Source: Prevotella fusca JCM 17724
Lineage (GTDB): Bacteria > Bacteroidota > Bacteroidia > Bacteroidales > Bacteroidaceae
Direction: 5' to 3'
Assembly (NCBI RefSeq): GCF_001262015.1
Contig: NZ_CP012075.1
Coordinates: 930,001 to 994,000, forward strand
Length of the DNA: 64,000 nt
Shown: positions 18,537-27,815 of the stretch, in pieces
How the letters are laid out: every line of letters begins with the position of its first letter
How positions within the stretch are numbered: the stretch's first letter is position 1
The notes under the pieces: model-generated
Seen by the model: only the letters and a program-made list of their open reading frames with translations
Told to the model about the DNA's origin: nothing
Databases searched by the model: none
Program-made: the position numbers and the translations under genes

Positions 18537-19300
18537 GTTATCGTTTCCTCTCCAATACACCTTACAACCACCGTGCTTTCTTTCTTTACTATTTTGACCA
18601 AGAGAATTGTCAGATGCAAGAAACGCAGGAGGCAATTGATAGTTTGGCATTCTTCGATTATATGAGACAGTATGGGTATGACCCGGGGATAGTCCTTGGC
18701 TTCGAACCTAAACAGAAATACTATGCCGCTGCTGTCGAAGCTGCCGACAAAGGACATACAGGTATCCTGCTGTTTCTCGTCAAATACAAGAACCCTAATG
18801 ACCGACAGCGCATCTGTAAATTGCTACTATCTGACTTTAAGAAGAACGGGAAACTGACCGATGAATGCTGTACTGCACTCGAAACATGGGGCAATCCAGA
18901 CTTTGACCGATATAAGAACGCTAAAGACCTCCGTCGAATCAATAAGCTGCTGGAGCTCAGCTTGAAGAAAAACGAGGAAATAACCGAACTGTGCCATACG
19001 GCACTCAAGATATGGGAAAAACCAGACTTTGAATGGTATGCAAAAGCCGTCTGCCAGACAATGGCAAGCAAGAAGAAGTATGACAAAGACCCTTTTTTGC
19101 TCACCCTTCTTTGGAGCTATCCATCTTCCTGGAGCTATAACCTGCTTGAAGACAGGCTCTCTGGAAAAGACCAATTATACAATAAGGAATTAACGGAGCA
19201 TTTCCTTAAAAGAAGTGCTAAAAGAGGACCTGTCCCTCCTGTCTTCCAACCACTGTACGATAAGTATCTGAAAGGATTGATAAAGACTAAGCCAAACTAA
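18533..19300 (+). CDS. C-terminal half of the split family gene, with an internal duplication
   Basis: 255 residues. From IDSLAFFDYMRQYGYDPGIV onward it aligns with the C-terminal two thirds of the 343-residue paralogue (IDSLIFFGYMKKYGFDNVVL; NDRQRINKLL; FEWYAKAVCQT; LLWAYPATWSY; PLYDKYL). It has a tandem internal repeat absent from the paralogue: RQRICKLLLSDFKKNGKLTD with ALETWGNPDFDRY, then RRINKLLELSLKKNEEITEL with ALKIWEKPDFEWY. It lacks a signal peptide of its own, supporting the view that it lost its N-terminus. Function unknown. Confidence 0.6.
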   Translation: MSYRFLSNTPYNHRAFFLYYFDQENCQMQETQEAIDSLAFFDYMRQYGYDPGIVLGFEPKQKYYAAAVEAADKGHTGILLFLVKYKNPNDRQRICKLLLSDFKKNGKLTDECCTALETWGNPDFDRYKNAKDLRRINKLLELSLKKNEEITELCHTALKIWEKPDFEWYAKAVCQTMASKKKYDKDPFLLTLLWSYPSSWSYNLLEDRLSGKDQLYNKELTEHFLKRSAKRGPVPPVFQPLYDKYLKGLIKTKPN

Positions 19301-19524
19301 TCCAATCAGTTCAACTAACCCTACAAGCCCCTCCTCCGTAGGGAGGGGAGTAAACAGCGAGACACCCCTTGTGGCACTTTGAGACTTGGAGCTTTGAACA
19401 TTGAACTATACCCGCCTTTTCTTTGTTACTCTGTCCTTTCATACGCTGTCTTCCGTTCATTATGCAGCTTCTGCCTCCTTTTTACTTTCCCTTCTCCCTC
19501 TGTTGAGGGAATAAAACAAAAGAT
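19301..19524. other. Intergenic spacer with GC-rich hairpin
   Basis: CCCCTCCTCCGTAGGGAGGGG at 19328-19348 can pair as CCCCTCC/GGAGGGG, a possible attenuator or terminator remnant. TTTGAGACTTGGAGCTTTGAACATTG-type text follows. No gene seen. Confidence 0.4.
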
Positions 19525-20556
19525 ATGGATAAAATGTTTCTTAAACAAAGTGCGTGCATTATTGCAACACTCATCATGCTAATCCTTCTTGGCTGTAGTT
19601 GCAGTTGTTGTAAAAGTCAATCGGACAGATTGGACGATAGTGCAACGATGGCACTCGACTCTTTCCGCCAGTGCCGCTATATAGCTCTTACTAAAGGAGT
19701 TGGTATGTCTGGTCGTCGATCAGAACAATATGATTATGCCAACCAGCTAAGCCGCCACGCTACAGTCGAACAGTTAGCAGAGATTGCCAATACCGATACT
19801 TCACGCATCTCAAGGCTCTGGGCGTTCAGAATACTGCTGAAGAAAGCTGACAAACAAGTACTCGATGTATTGAAACAGGCATTAAACGACACTATGCCCG
19901 TGCAGCTTATGTCTGGCTGTGAGCGTTATAACGAGCCTTACAACCAAGCGACCATATCCGTCTACAGCTACGACCACGAAGAACTCAAACTATCCGAGCA
20001 ACAGCTATATTCCATCGACAGCCTGATATTCTTCGGTTATATGAAGAAGTATGGATTTGACAATGTAGTACTCGTAAACCTCAAAGCCCATCCAATCTAT
20101 TATCCCACAGTTGCCAAAGAAGCCGACAAAGGGAATGAAGCTATCCTGCCCCTCCTCGCTAAATATCAGAACCTCAATGACCGCCAGCGTATCAACAAGC
20201 TACTGAAAGCCAGTCTGAAGGAAAACGGAGAAATGACCTATTCGTGTCGTGAAGCTATCAGAACATGGAGCGACCCGGCCTTTGAGTGGTATGCAAAAGC
20301 CGTCTGTCAGACAGCTGTCAAGAAGCAGGGTTATTACATAGATGATTATCTCCCACTGCTCTGGGCTTATCCTGCCACTTGGAGCTATCAGATTCTTGAG
20401 GATATACTCTCTGAAAAGAAAGATTTAGCCTCTGACAACGAATTCACCTGTAACAAGGAGCAAACATTAGACTTTCTTGCCGAACAAGTCAGGACGCAGC
20501 CTCCCCACCCTCTCTTCCGACCGCTATACGATAAATATCTGATGAAAAAGGATTGA
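19525..20556 (+). CDS. Hypothetical lipoprotein, intact paralogue of the split gene
   Basis: 343 residues. A lipoprotein signal peptide is visible (MFLKQSACIIATLIMLILLG followed by C24), so it is probably anchored in the periplasm or outer membrane. The mature part is helical, with LSRHATVEQLAEIANTDTSR and LLKKADKQVLDVLKQAL that look like short HEAT-type repeats. The rest parallels the split gene upstream. A bidirectional hairpin lies about 400 bp downstream. Lineage-specific; function unknown. Confidence 0.8.
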   Translation: MDKMFLKQSACIIATLIMLILLGCSCSCCKSQSDRLDDSATMALDSFRQCRYIALTKGVGMSGRRSEQYDYANQLSRHATVEQLAEIANTDTSRISRLWAFRILLKKADKQVLDVLKQALNDTMPVQLMSGCERYNEPYNQATISVYSYDHEELKLSEQQLYSIDSLIFFGYMKKYGFDNVVLVNLKAHPIYYPTVAKEADKGNEAILPLLAKYQNLNDRQRINKLLKASLKENGEMTYSCREAIRTWSDPAFEWYAKAVCQTAVKKQGYYIDDYLPLLWAYPATWSYQILEDILSEKKDLASDNEFTCNKEQTLDFLAEQVRTQPPHPLFRPLYDKYLMKKD

Positions 20557-20739
20557 TCCGCACTCTCTCCTTCTGCAGCGAAGTTTTACAATCTCCCGGC
20601 TGATAGACTTATAACCTGACAAAGGTATGCACTATTTCCATCAGCAGAATGATGACAACAACGAGCATCATTCTGCTGAAATTCCTGTCCCCCTCTTTGA
20701 ATATTCTTTACACCAAGGAGGCAAGTTGACGAGTGTACG

Positions 20740-20940
20740 AACAGACAGGCTAACCAGTTGCTTGTGAAAAAGACGGGGTTATGGGAGACAGAATAACTGA
20801 GGAGCGAGAAGACGGAATGACTCTAAGAACGGAAAAAGACAAAGAGACAAAGGGATGAAGAAGACAGAAAGAAAGAAGAACAGAAAGCAAAGGGATGGAA
20901 GAGTGAGAAAGACAAAAACATAAAAGAACAAATAGGTTAT
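20740..20940. repeat. Purine-rich low-complexity stretch
   Basis: Long A/G-dominated text built of GAAGACAGAAAGAAAG-like pieces, with a pair GACAGAATAAC/GAAGACGGAATGAC. No coding potential. It lies between a plus-strand lipoprotein gene and a minus-strand DUF4249 gene, both ending here. Confidence 0.5.
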
Positions 20941-20953
20941 CACCATATTAAAA

Positions 20954-21000
20954 CAAAAAAAGACAGAATAACAAGTTAACCCGTTACTCTGTCTTTTGTT
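20954..21000. terminator. Bidirectional terminator between converging genes
   Basis: AAAAGACAGA (20958-20967) pairs with TCTGTCTTTT (20988-20997), with GTTAAC in the loop; A tracts on the left and T tracts on the right would serve both strands. Confidence 0.65.
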
Positions 21001-21065
21001 CTTTTGTTACTATGTCTTTATATTACCCTGTCGTTTTTATTTTCTTATGTCATTATGTCTCCATG

Positions 21066-22154
21066 TTATTCTATCTTTTCCCACGGCACAACAGCAGGCT
21101 TAGGGAGATTGTATCCGGCGCAGACACCCATTCCGTTCCGCATATTACTGTAAGTAGGACGAACAGGAGAAAGACCAGCCTGGCTAAATGCATTGTTGGA
21201 CAACTCGTTCAATGTAAGCAGGAAACGGTAATAAGACGGTGCGATATGATAGAGTTCCAGCTTCAGTCCTTCCTCTACCCCAAACTTCTCCTTCAATTCT
21301 TTCAGTGCTTCCTTGGATTCATAGCCATACCATCGTCTGCTCTCAACTTTAACATTCAGATGAAGGGTATAGGCGGCGCCATTGATGGTCTTATCTTCAA
21401 AGATATAAAAGTCCTGATAGAAATCGTTGCTGAAACCGAAATCATCATCAATGCCTGAAAGCGGATTGAGGAGTGGCTCATTCTCTATGTAAAGAGGCAT
21501 ATAGCTTTCAGAAATGCTATAGTGGACAGCCACACTGTCCCATTGCTCGCTATCACGCTGCTCCATATAATCCCTATAGCGATAATATAGTTTTACCATC
21601 TTCATATCACTGCCATATCTACGATAACCTTCTACGTAACAGGATTGGAGTTCTGCACGTTTTACCCGCACAGCATAATAGTCGCGCGTCTGGGCAGGAT
21701 CGGTAAAGGTTGCCAACAGCTGCTGCCGCATCACTCCATACTTTGAGCCTACCTTTCGTACTGACAGATTATTTACCTCAACAGGCTCTGGTATCTCCGT
21801 AGAGCTCTCGACAGGCTCCAGTCCCTGCGCCTCAACACGCAGCTGCACCTTGTCGCCAGCCTTCTGATGTGCCACAACACGATAACGCCCGTTGCCCAAG
21901 GCTGTTATAGGCTGTGCCTGTCCGTTCAACTGATAGGTAATGTTCGCATCATCTATCATCGGATTCTTGTGTGCAGTTTGATAGGTCTTCAGCGGAATAC
22001 TGTGCGATACGGTGATATAAGTGGTATCAGCAGTGGAAGGCATACAATAGACAACCAGTTTCGACGGTGTATCGGGCAGACTGCTGATACTGAAATCATC
22101 CTTGCAACTCATTACTGACAGGGCAAGGATGAGAAGAAAAAACATCTTTTTCAT
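21066..22154 (-). CDS. DUF4249 lipoprotein
   Basis: 362 residues. Signal peptide and lipobox are visible at the start (MKKMFFLLILALSVMSC), followed by the DUF4249 pattern KLVVYCMPSTADTTYITVS and the Ig-like strand text. DUF4249 proteins are Bacteroidetes outer-membrane lipoproteins encoded beside a TonB-dependent receptor, as here (9 bp downstream of it). The pair probably binds and imports an unknown ligand. No substrate can be named. Confidence 0.85.
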   Translation of the reverse strand: MKKMFFLLILALSVMSCKDDFSISSLPDTPSKLVVYCMPSTADTTYITVSHSIPLKTYQTAHKNPMIDDANITYQLNGQAQPITALGNGRYRVVAHQKAGDKVQLRVEAQGLEPVESSTEIPEPVEVNNLSVRKVGSKYGVMRQQLLATFTDPAQTRDYYAVRVKRAELQSCYVEGYRRYGSDMKMVKLYYRYRDYMEQRDSEQWDSVAVHYSISESYMPLYIENEPLLNPLSGIDDDFGFSNDFYQDFYIFEDKTINGAAYTLHLNVKVESRRWYGYESKEALKELKEKFGVEEGLKLELYHIAPSYYRFLLTLNELSNNAFSQAGLSPVRPTYSNMRNGMGVCAGYNLPKPAVVPWEKIE

Positions 22155-22163
22155 GCTCGGAGC

Positions 22164-24659
22164 TTAAAATTTAAATGTATAACTGAACGATGGAATGATG
22201 GGGATAAAGGCATTGTTCTTTATCCTTACACGGTTTTCGCTGTCGATTTTCACCCTTACCCAAAATGAGTTCAGATGGCAATACGCATTATACAGGCTGA
22301 GATTCCAGATTCGTTCGTGCCCTTTCTTCGTTGTGTGGTGGAAGTCAAAACCCAAATCCAGACGGTGATAAGCAGGCAGGACAATGTTATTAGGCTGCTC
22401 GTAAGCGAAGTTCAGACTGTTGCCATCAGATGACTGGAAGTTCAGTCCTCCCTTTCTCTGATCTGGCACATTGGGCAGACCTATATACTGTGTAGGTACG
22501 GTCATACGGTTACCCGTGCGGAAAGTCCATGCTGCATAGGCTGCAATCTTCTTGCTGATGTTCCATCTTCCAGTGAAAGAGAGCTTGTGGCGGTTGTCGA
22601 ACTTGTCGTAATACCACCCATCATGAAAGTCATCAAACTTCCTTTCGCTCCATGACAACGTGTAGGAACCATGCAGACTGAAACTGGAAACATGGTAATC
22701 AGCATCCAGTTCAACACCATAGGAACGCCCCTCGCCATCCATAACCGTGTGGTCCCAGTTGGCAGCAGGTGGCTCAAGTCCCGACCAGCTGGCATACTGC
22801 AGGATATGGCTTGAGTGCTTGTAATAACCCTCCAGAGACAGCAGCCAATACTTGCTGGGCTTCATATAAGCTCCTGCAGCCAGCTGCCATGAGCGCATAG
22901 GTTGCAGGCGTGCGGTGGTCGGAACCCAATAGTCGGTCGGCAGGTCAAGGAAAGAGTTGGCAATCTTGTGCACAAACTGGCTCATCATCGTGTAGCTTGC
23001 CTTGAAAGAAAGCCGTTCAGCAGGCTGGAACTTCATGGACAGGCGTGGGCTCAACGTTGCAAAAGTCTTGTCACTGATACAGAAAACATCAACATTCACA
23101 CCCCCGTTGACGCTCCATTTCTCATTGAGCATCATTTCGTCCTCGGCATAGAATGTCAGCTGGTGCGCCACATTCTTGTTATGGCTTTGAGTTGCAATTG
23201 TATCTGTCTTTGGGTTATTACTGTCCTGATAGCTGTCAAGCCTACTGTAGGTCTGCGGCTTGAAGTAGTGGTAGGTATAATCCTGTCCGAAACGGATGTG
23301 ATGATGTGGGTTCGGACGGAAGTCAAAGGCAGCACGATAGCCGATGTCATCAATAGACGACCGGTAGCCATGTGAGGTCAGTGTCGATATGTTTTCTTTC
23401 CCCGGCTGCATGGACACCCATTTATCCGACATGTCCACAGTTGACCGGTTATGTGTATAGACAGCTGTGAAATTCGCAAAGAGTTTTGGCGAGAACTGAT
23501 AGTTCCAGTCCAGCGCCATATTGAGATTACCCCAGTGGAAACGTTCCTCGAATGAGCCATAGTCACGATCCGTGGAAGAGGAGCTACTGCTCCAGTCTTC
23601 TCGGGAATCCAGACCGTCTTCCCCCGAATAGATACTCAGTGACATACGTGAACGTTCACTGAAGATATTAGTCAGCTTGAGATTCATGTCATGGAAAAAA
23701 TAAGAAAGACTTTCCTTATCCTCACGCTTGTGGTTACTGATGGCGAAGGCAGGACGCGTCAGCAAGTCAAGCCAGCTGCGGCGCAATCCGAAATTATAGG
23801 ATGTCTTGCCCTTTCTGATTGGTCCCTCAAAGTGCAGAGCACCATCCAGCAGACCGACACGAACACTTCCATGTGCATGATAAAGGTCGCCGTCAGCCGT
23901 ACGCACGTCTATGACGCTCGACAGTCTGCCGCCGTAACGTGCAGGAAATCCGCTCTTGTAAAAATCCACATTCTTCACCACATCCGCATTGAATGAGGAG
24001 AACAAGCCAAACGTATGGTTGGTATGATAGAGCGGTGTTCCGTCCAGCAGGAAGAGATTCTCATCGCTGTTGCCGCCATGAACATAAAGCCCGCTGGCAA
24101 GTTCCATTCCGTCCGACACACCACTCGTGCGCTGCAACGTCTTGATAACGTCAGGACTGCTCAGCAGTGAGTATTCAGTCTTTATGTCTTTCTGTGAAAG
24201 GGAGAGCTTTCCCGTCTGTGTTTTCAGCAAAGGCGAATTAAGGTCAGTCGTCACCACCAGTTCATCCAGCTGTGCATCACCCTGAAGGACAATGTCATGA
24301 TTCTGATTGGCAGTGAGTTCTACTGTTTCAACAAGAGTCTTGTAGCCCACGTAGCTACATCTTATTTCATGCCGTCCCTCGCTCAGCGTGAGAGAGAAGT
24401 GCCCATAAGCATTGGTCATCGTTCCCTGCCGTGTTGTGAGGTCGTAGACAGTTGCATTGATAAGCGGTTCACCATTACGGTCTTTCACGTATCCACTCAG
24501 TGTAAAGCGTTGCCGTGCTTTGTCCTCATCCACGCCTTGGATTGTCCTTTCCACGTGCGCAAAGCCTCTCATGGCAGCCATATCGTATCCCGAAGCCTTC
24601 TGTGCAAATGAGCCAAATGAGCTTAAACAGAAGGCAAACATAAGTATTTGTTTGTTCAT
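22164..24659 (-). CDS. TonB-dependent outer-membrane receptor
   Basis: 831 residues. A signal peptide (1-19, ending SFAQ) is followed by a CarboxypepD_reg-like domain (about 50-130; FTLSGYVKDRNGEPLINATV and AYGHFSLTLSEG), a plug (about 140-240; SSPDVIKTLQRTSGV, LYVHGGNSDENLFLLDG) and a 22-strand-type barrel ending in the terminal phenylalanine of FSYTFKF. It imports a substrate across the outer membrane with TonB energy. No SusD partner is present; the partner is the DUF4249 lipoprotein. A TAACTTTG box lies just upstream. Confidence 0.93.
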   Translation of the reverse strand: MNKQILMFAFCLSSFGSFAQKASGYDMAAMRGFAHVERTIQGVDEDKARQRFTLSGYVKDRNGEPLINATVYDLTTRQGTMTNAYGHFSLTLSEGRHEIRCSYVGYKTLVETVELTANQNHDIVLQGDAQLDELVVTTDLNSPLLKTQTGKLSLSQKDIKTEYSLLSSPDVIKTLQRTSGVSDGMELASGLYVHGGNSDENLFLLDGTPLYHTNHTFGLFSSFNADVVKNVDFYKSGFPARYGGRLSSVIDVRTADGDLYHAHGSVRVGLLDGALHFEGPIRKGKTSYNFGLRRSWLDLLTRPAFAISNHKREDKESLSYFFHDMNLKLTNIFSERSRMSLSIYSGEDGLDSREDWSSSSSSTDRDYGSFEERFHWGNLNMALDWNYQFSPKLFANFTAVYTHNRSTVDMSDKWVSMQPGKENISTLTSHGYRSSIDDIGYRAAFDFRPNPHHHIRFGQDYTYHYFKPQTYSRLDSYQDSNNPKTDTIATQSHNKNVAHQLTFYAEDEMMLNEKWSVNGGVNVDVFCISDKTFATLSPRLSMKFQPAERLSFKASYTMMSQFVHKIANSFLDLPTDYWVPTTARLQPMRSWQLAAGAYMKPSKYWLLSLEGYYKHSSHILQYASWSGLEPPAANWDHTVMDGEGRSYGVELDADYHVSSFSLHGSYTLSWSERKFDDFHDGWYYDKFDNRHKLSFTGRWNISKKIAAYAAWTFRTGNRMTVPTQYIGLPNVPDQRKGGLNFQSSDGNSLNFAYEQPNNIVLPAYHRLDLGFDFHHTTKKGHERIWNLSLYNAYCHLNSFWVRVKIDSENRVRIKNNAFIPIIPSFSYTFKF

Positions 24660-24678
24660 TTGAAATTATTTGAGTTTG

Positions 24679-24686
24679 CAAAGTTA
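24679..24686 (-). promoter_or_regulatory. -7 box of the TonB receptor/DUF4249 operon
   Basis: TAACTTTG on the minus strand followed by CAAACTC, 20 bp before the receptor start. No convincing -33 TTTG is seen. Confidence 0.5.
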
Positions 24687-24879
24687 CTATTTTTCAATGT
24701 AATATTTCCATGTTCAATATACTTTTTAGAAGCTGGTATAGAGATTATCAACCCGATAAAACTTGAACCTAAGTCGGTCATCAGCCCACTATGGGCTCAT
24801 TATCCTGATTAATCGTATTGGCTTTGGAAAAGTAAGCCTTCCAATCAAACAAAGTTTGTTTGCCTATGGCTGTTCCCAC

Positions 24880-24960
24880 ACTGGCAACACACTGCAAGGT
24901 GTTTAGCACTCAACACCACTGGTGTTTACCAACATCACCACGTGTGCTGGAGTACAACAC
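24880..24960. repeat. Palindrome-rich stretch
   Basis: AACACCACTGGTGTT (24912-24926) is a near-perfect palindrome nested inside AGCACT ... ACGTGTGCT, and CAACACACTGCAAGGTGTTT precedes it. The text could fold into a multi-stem structure. Nothing coding is evident; a short open frame at 24860-25045 is probably chance. Confidence 0.5.
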
Positions 24961-25014
24961 ATCAGCAGAAAACGGGAAAAGGTTTTATCGGACACCAATG
25001 ATTTATTTTGAATT

Positions 25015-25087
25015 GGGCGTTACTTGCGTTGCAACTAACGCCTAATTGAAGTCCAACTAACGCCCTTTTGCAATGCTACTAAGCACC
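25015..25087 (-). repeat. 22-bp-phased array 3 (3 full units)
   Basis: On the minus strand: GGTGCTTAGTAGC, GGGCGTTAGTTGG and AGGCGTTAGTTGC units at exact 22-bp spacing, then AACGCCC. The plus-strand right flank CCTTTTCTTGCACGACT and TTTATAATCAACTGG matches arrays 2 and 9 surroundings. No inverted-repeat mobile-element ends found here. Confidence 0.8.
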
Positions 25088-25279
25088 TTTTCTTGCACGA
25101 CTTTATAATCAACTGGTTATCTTCAACTTACAAATCCACTCAAAAGCGTTCCCTCCAGCTACACAGATGATATATAAAATACAGACATACAAGGCAAACG
25201 TTCCTGTCATCATAAGTAACTTACGGACAGAGGATTAGCAGTACACTTCAAAACAAACAACACACCTGAACCCTCCTTG

Positions 25280-26266
25280 TTATGTTTCCCGATTACGCCC
25301 AAGAAGTCCACGAAGCCAGAAATAAAGTTCTTCCTGCAAACGGAAAAGACGCCACGAACAGCGCAGGGGCATATAACCGAATTTGCGTTTTATGGAAGGG
25401 CTTACCTGCTCAAGGGTGATGGTCTGCCAGACATGGTGCATAACCTCCAACCCATGCTGGCGTTCGGTTGCAGACAGTTCATTGCGATGGAGGTAATAAA
25501 ACATATAGACACCCACCAAGTTGAGCCATCTCACCGTCTCATAACAACGGAGACTCTCGTCAGATGCACCTATGCCGATGAGCTGACAACGCATGCTCTC
25601 ATTAGCCAAAAGGAAATCGAAACGGCGCACGCTGACACTTCGCGTAACGGAAACTGGTTGCTGACGATAATAATAAACACCCTCACAGCAAGCCACCTTA
25701 CGCGAATAATAATAGTGAATACGGGTGGTGTTATCATCACTGTATGCCCGCTGCGATTCGTCGTAAGGATATGCCTTGTGAATGGCATTACGCACAACAT
25801 AACAGCCATGAATCTGCCAAGTAAGACTCTCCCGAAAAGCCTCATCACCCGTCATCGTACTGAATGAGGACATCTTATAGTCCTTCAGGCTTCCATCCAC
25901 ATAAGCATAAAGAAGGCGAAACAAGACACAGTCGACATCCTCCCGGAACGAATTGCATACCTTTTCCAAAGCATCCTGACTCAACCAGTCGTCACTATCC
26001 ACAAAGCCGATGTAATCGCCTGTTGCATGAGACAAGCCCACATTTCGCGCATGTGCCTGTCCACGGTTCTCCTTTAGGGCAAATACTTTGATACGCTCAT
26101 CCCTTTCAGCATACTGACGCAGCACTTCCAGCGAGTTATCCGTTGACGCATCATCAACGCAGATAACCTCAATATCCTCCAAGGTCTGCGACAACAGCGA
26201 GTCAAGGCATTGTGGGAGATACGCTGCTGTGTTATAGACGGCTACAAGTACACTAATCTTTGGCAT
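25280..26266 (-). CDS. Family 2 glycosyltransferase
   Basis: 328 residues. GT-A fold signature is clear: ISVLVAVYNTAAYLPQCLDS, CVDDASTDNS and YIGFVDSDDW (the metal-binding DSDD). It should transfer a sugar from a nucleotide sugar during surface polysaccharide assembly. Its start overlaps the flippase gene end by 14 bp, so the two are coupled. Acceptor and donor are not predictable. Confidence 0.9.
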   Translation of the reverse strand: MPKISVLVAVYNTAAYLPQCLDSLLSQTLEDIEVICVDDASTDNSLEVLRQYAERDERIKVFALKENRGQAHARNVGLSHATGDYIGFVDSDDWLSQDALEKVCNSFREDVDCVLFRLLYAYVDGSLKDYKMSSFSTMTGDEAFRESLTWQIHGCYVVRNAIHKAYPYDESQRAYSDDNTTRIHYYYSRKVACCEGVYYYRQQPVSVTRSVSVRRFDFLLANESMRCQLIGIGASDESLRCYETVRWLNLVGVYMFYYLHRNELSATERQHGLEVMHHVWQTITLEQVSPSIKRKFGYMPLRCSWRLFRLQEELYFWLRGLLGRNRET

Positions 26267-27758
26267 GGCGGGTAAACTTATTCTTCACTTTACTTACCAA
26301 GGCTTCCCATAGTCCTGCCTTTGACTTCAGTACACTGAGGGAAACTATCGTGCTGATGACACACAACACCACGGCAACACCCCATCGCAACCAGTCGCTC
26401 TCTGAACGGACACAAAGGAACACAAGGAAGCCGATTGACAGCTGGACTGCGGCATAGAACATCACTGAAGAGGACAGCCGGTAATGGTAACGGCTGTAAG
26501 CATAGACATAAACAAATACGAAATTGAGAAAGCCTGCCACTGCAACGCCGACTCCTGCACCGAAGATGCCCCATTGCCTGAAGCCGACAATCACCAGTAG
26601 GACAAGGAAAACATCATAAGAGGACTCTAAGAACAAGTAGGAACGGGAGTCGCCTTTTGCCAAGGGAATATACTCCACCGGCAGACGCATTGCCCGCATG
26701 TACATGGCAAGAACCAATACCTGTGCCATACTGAGGGATGGCAGGAACTTGTCGGAATAAAGAAAGAGTATCAATTGCGGCAGAAATAACAAGAAAAGTG
26801 CCAGCAAAGGGGAGATAAGCAGGAGTGTGACTTCTATCTGCCTGTTGACAATCTGGTTAAAAGTAAACTTCAAGCTGTTTGCGCCCGACAGACGAGGAAA
26901 GTAGTCGGTTTCCATCGCTGAGAATATCATTCCTGCATAGACCATCGTCATCATGAAAGCGGAATTATAGAAACCTACGGTCTCAATCTCTCCTACATTG
27001 TTGAGGTAACTGCGGATAACAAGTTCAGCACCAGAGCCCAAGATACCCGCAAGCACAAACGCTGTTCCCAGACGAATCATCCCCCAGCCCTTGCCAAGGA
27101 ACGACCTGTGGAAAGAAATGCGGAGAGGATAAAGTCGGTAAGATACCATGATGGTCAATATCATCTGCACCAAAGCCATCAAAACCAGGGATGGAACAAT
27201 GGCTGCATTGCTGAAGAAATAATAAAGCGGAACCGTCAGAACCAGTGCTGCAAGCACGTTATACACGGAAATCGCAGCCAGGGAACGTAGTTTGCGCACG
27301 CCCTTGAGTATGGCAAGCTCGCCACCTGCCAGTGCCGTCAGGGCTACACAGGGTGAAAGAAGGATGAAATGCAGCGTGTGACCGTCCCACGAGAAGGTGT
27401 AACGGCTGAGCAAAGGACTGAACACAATACAGGCAAACATACCTGACAAGGCAGTGAGCAGGCTCCATGAACGGACGAGCGCAATGTCTTCTGTCAGCTT
27501 TTCTTCATCCTCCCGGTCGTAATCCTCTGATATATTACGCACCGCACTCATGGAAATTCCGAAGTTGGTGGAGTCACCGATGAGCTTTGTCGTGGAATTG
27601 AACAGCGAGATAAGACCGACTCCCTGAGGACCGAGCAGCATCGCAACAAACTTGTTGCGGATAATACCAATCAGCACATTGAGCCCCTGCACACCACCGA
27701 AGAGGCTGATGTACTTCAGGATATGCAGATAACCATCAGTGTTGGAGTCTTTTTTCAT
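26253..27758 (-). CDS. Oligosaccharide flippase (Wzx-like, MATE/MVF fold)
   Basis: 501 residues with about 12-14 membrane helices. The N-terminal text YISLFGGVQGLNVLIGIIRN with KFVAMLLGPQGVGLISLF is typical of the polysaccharide transport family that flips lipid-linked oligosaccharides across the inner membrane. It is followed by a coupled glycosyltransferase and lies divergent from two more, making a small polysaccharide gene group. Confidence 0.9.
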   Translation of the reverse strand: MKKDSNTDGYLHILKYISLFGGVQGLNVLIGIIRNKFVAMLLGPQGVGLISLFNSTTKLIGDSTNFGISMSAVRNISEDYDREDEEKLTEDIALVRSWSLLTALSGMFACIVFSPLLSRYTFSWDGHTLHFILLSPCVALTALAGGELAILKGVRKLRSLAAISVYNVLAALVLTVPLYYFFSNAAIVPSLVLMALVQMILTIMVSYRLYPLRISFHRSFLGKGWGMIRLGTAFVLAGILGSGAELVIRSYLNNVGEIETVGFYNSAFMMTMVYAGMIFSAMETDYFPRLSGANSLKFTFNQIVNRQIEVTLLLISPLLALFLLFLPQLILFLYSDKFLPSLSMAQVLVLAMYMRAMRLPVEYIPLAKGDSRSYLFLESSYDVFLVLLVIVGFRQWGIFGAGVGVAVAGFLNFVFVYVYAYSRYHYRLSSSVMFYAAVQLSIGFLVFLCVRSESDWLRWGVAVVLCVISTIVSLSVLKSKAGLWEALVSKVKNKFTRHAKD

Positions 27759-27790
27759 CGTATTATCTAACGGATATAAAAGTTTTTTAT

Positions 27791-27798
27791 TATTTTTG
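27791..27798 (+). promoter_or_regulatory. -7 box of the plus-strand glycosyltransferase pair
   Basis: TATTTTTG, 17 bp before the ATG at 27816. It fits TAnnTTTG. It lies in the 57-bp divergent gap with the flippase gene. Confidence 0.5.
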
Positions 27799-27815
27799 CA
27801 ACAAACAATTATTTC

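Noticed and set aside
22164-24659. SusC/SusD-type glycan import pair
   Set aside because: The receptor is shorter than SusC proteins and its partner is a DUF4249 lipoprotein, not SusD.
25277-25867. Plus-strand frame of 196 codons
   Set aside because: Antisense to a clear family 2 glycosyltransferase.
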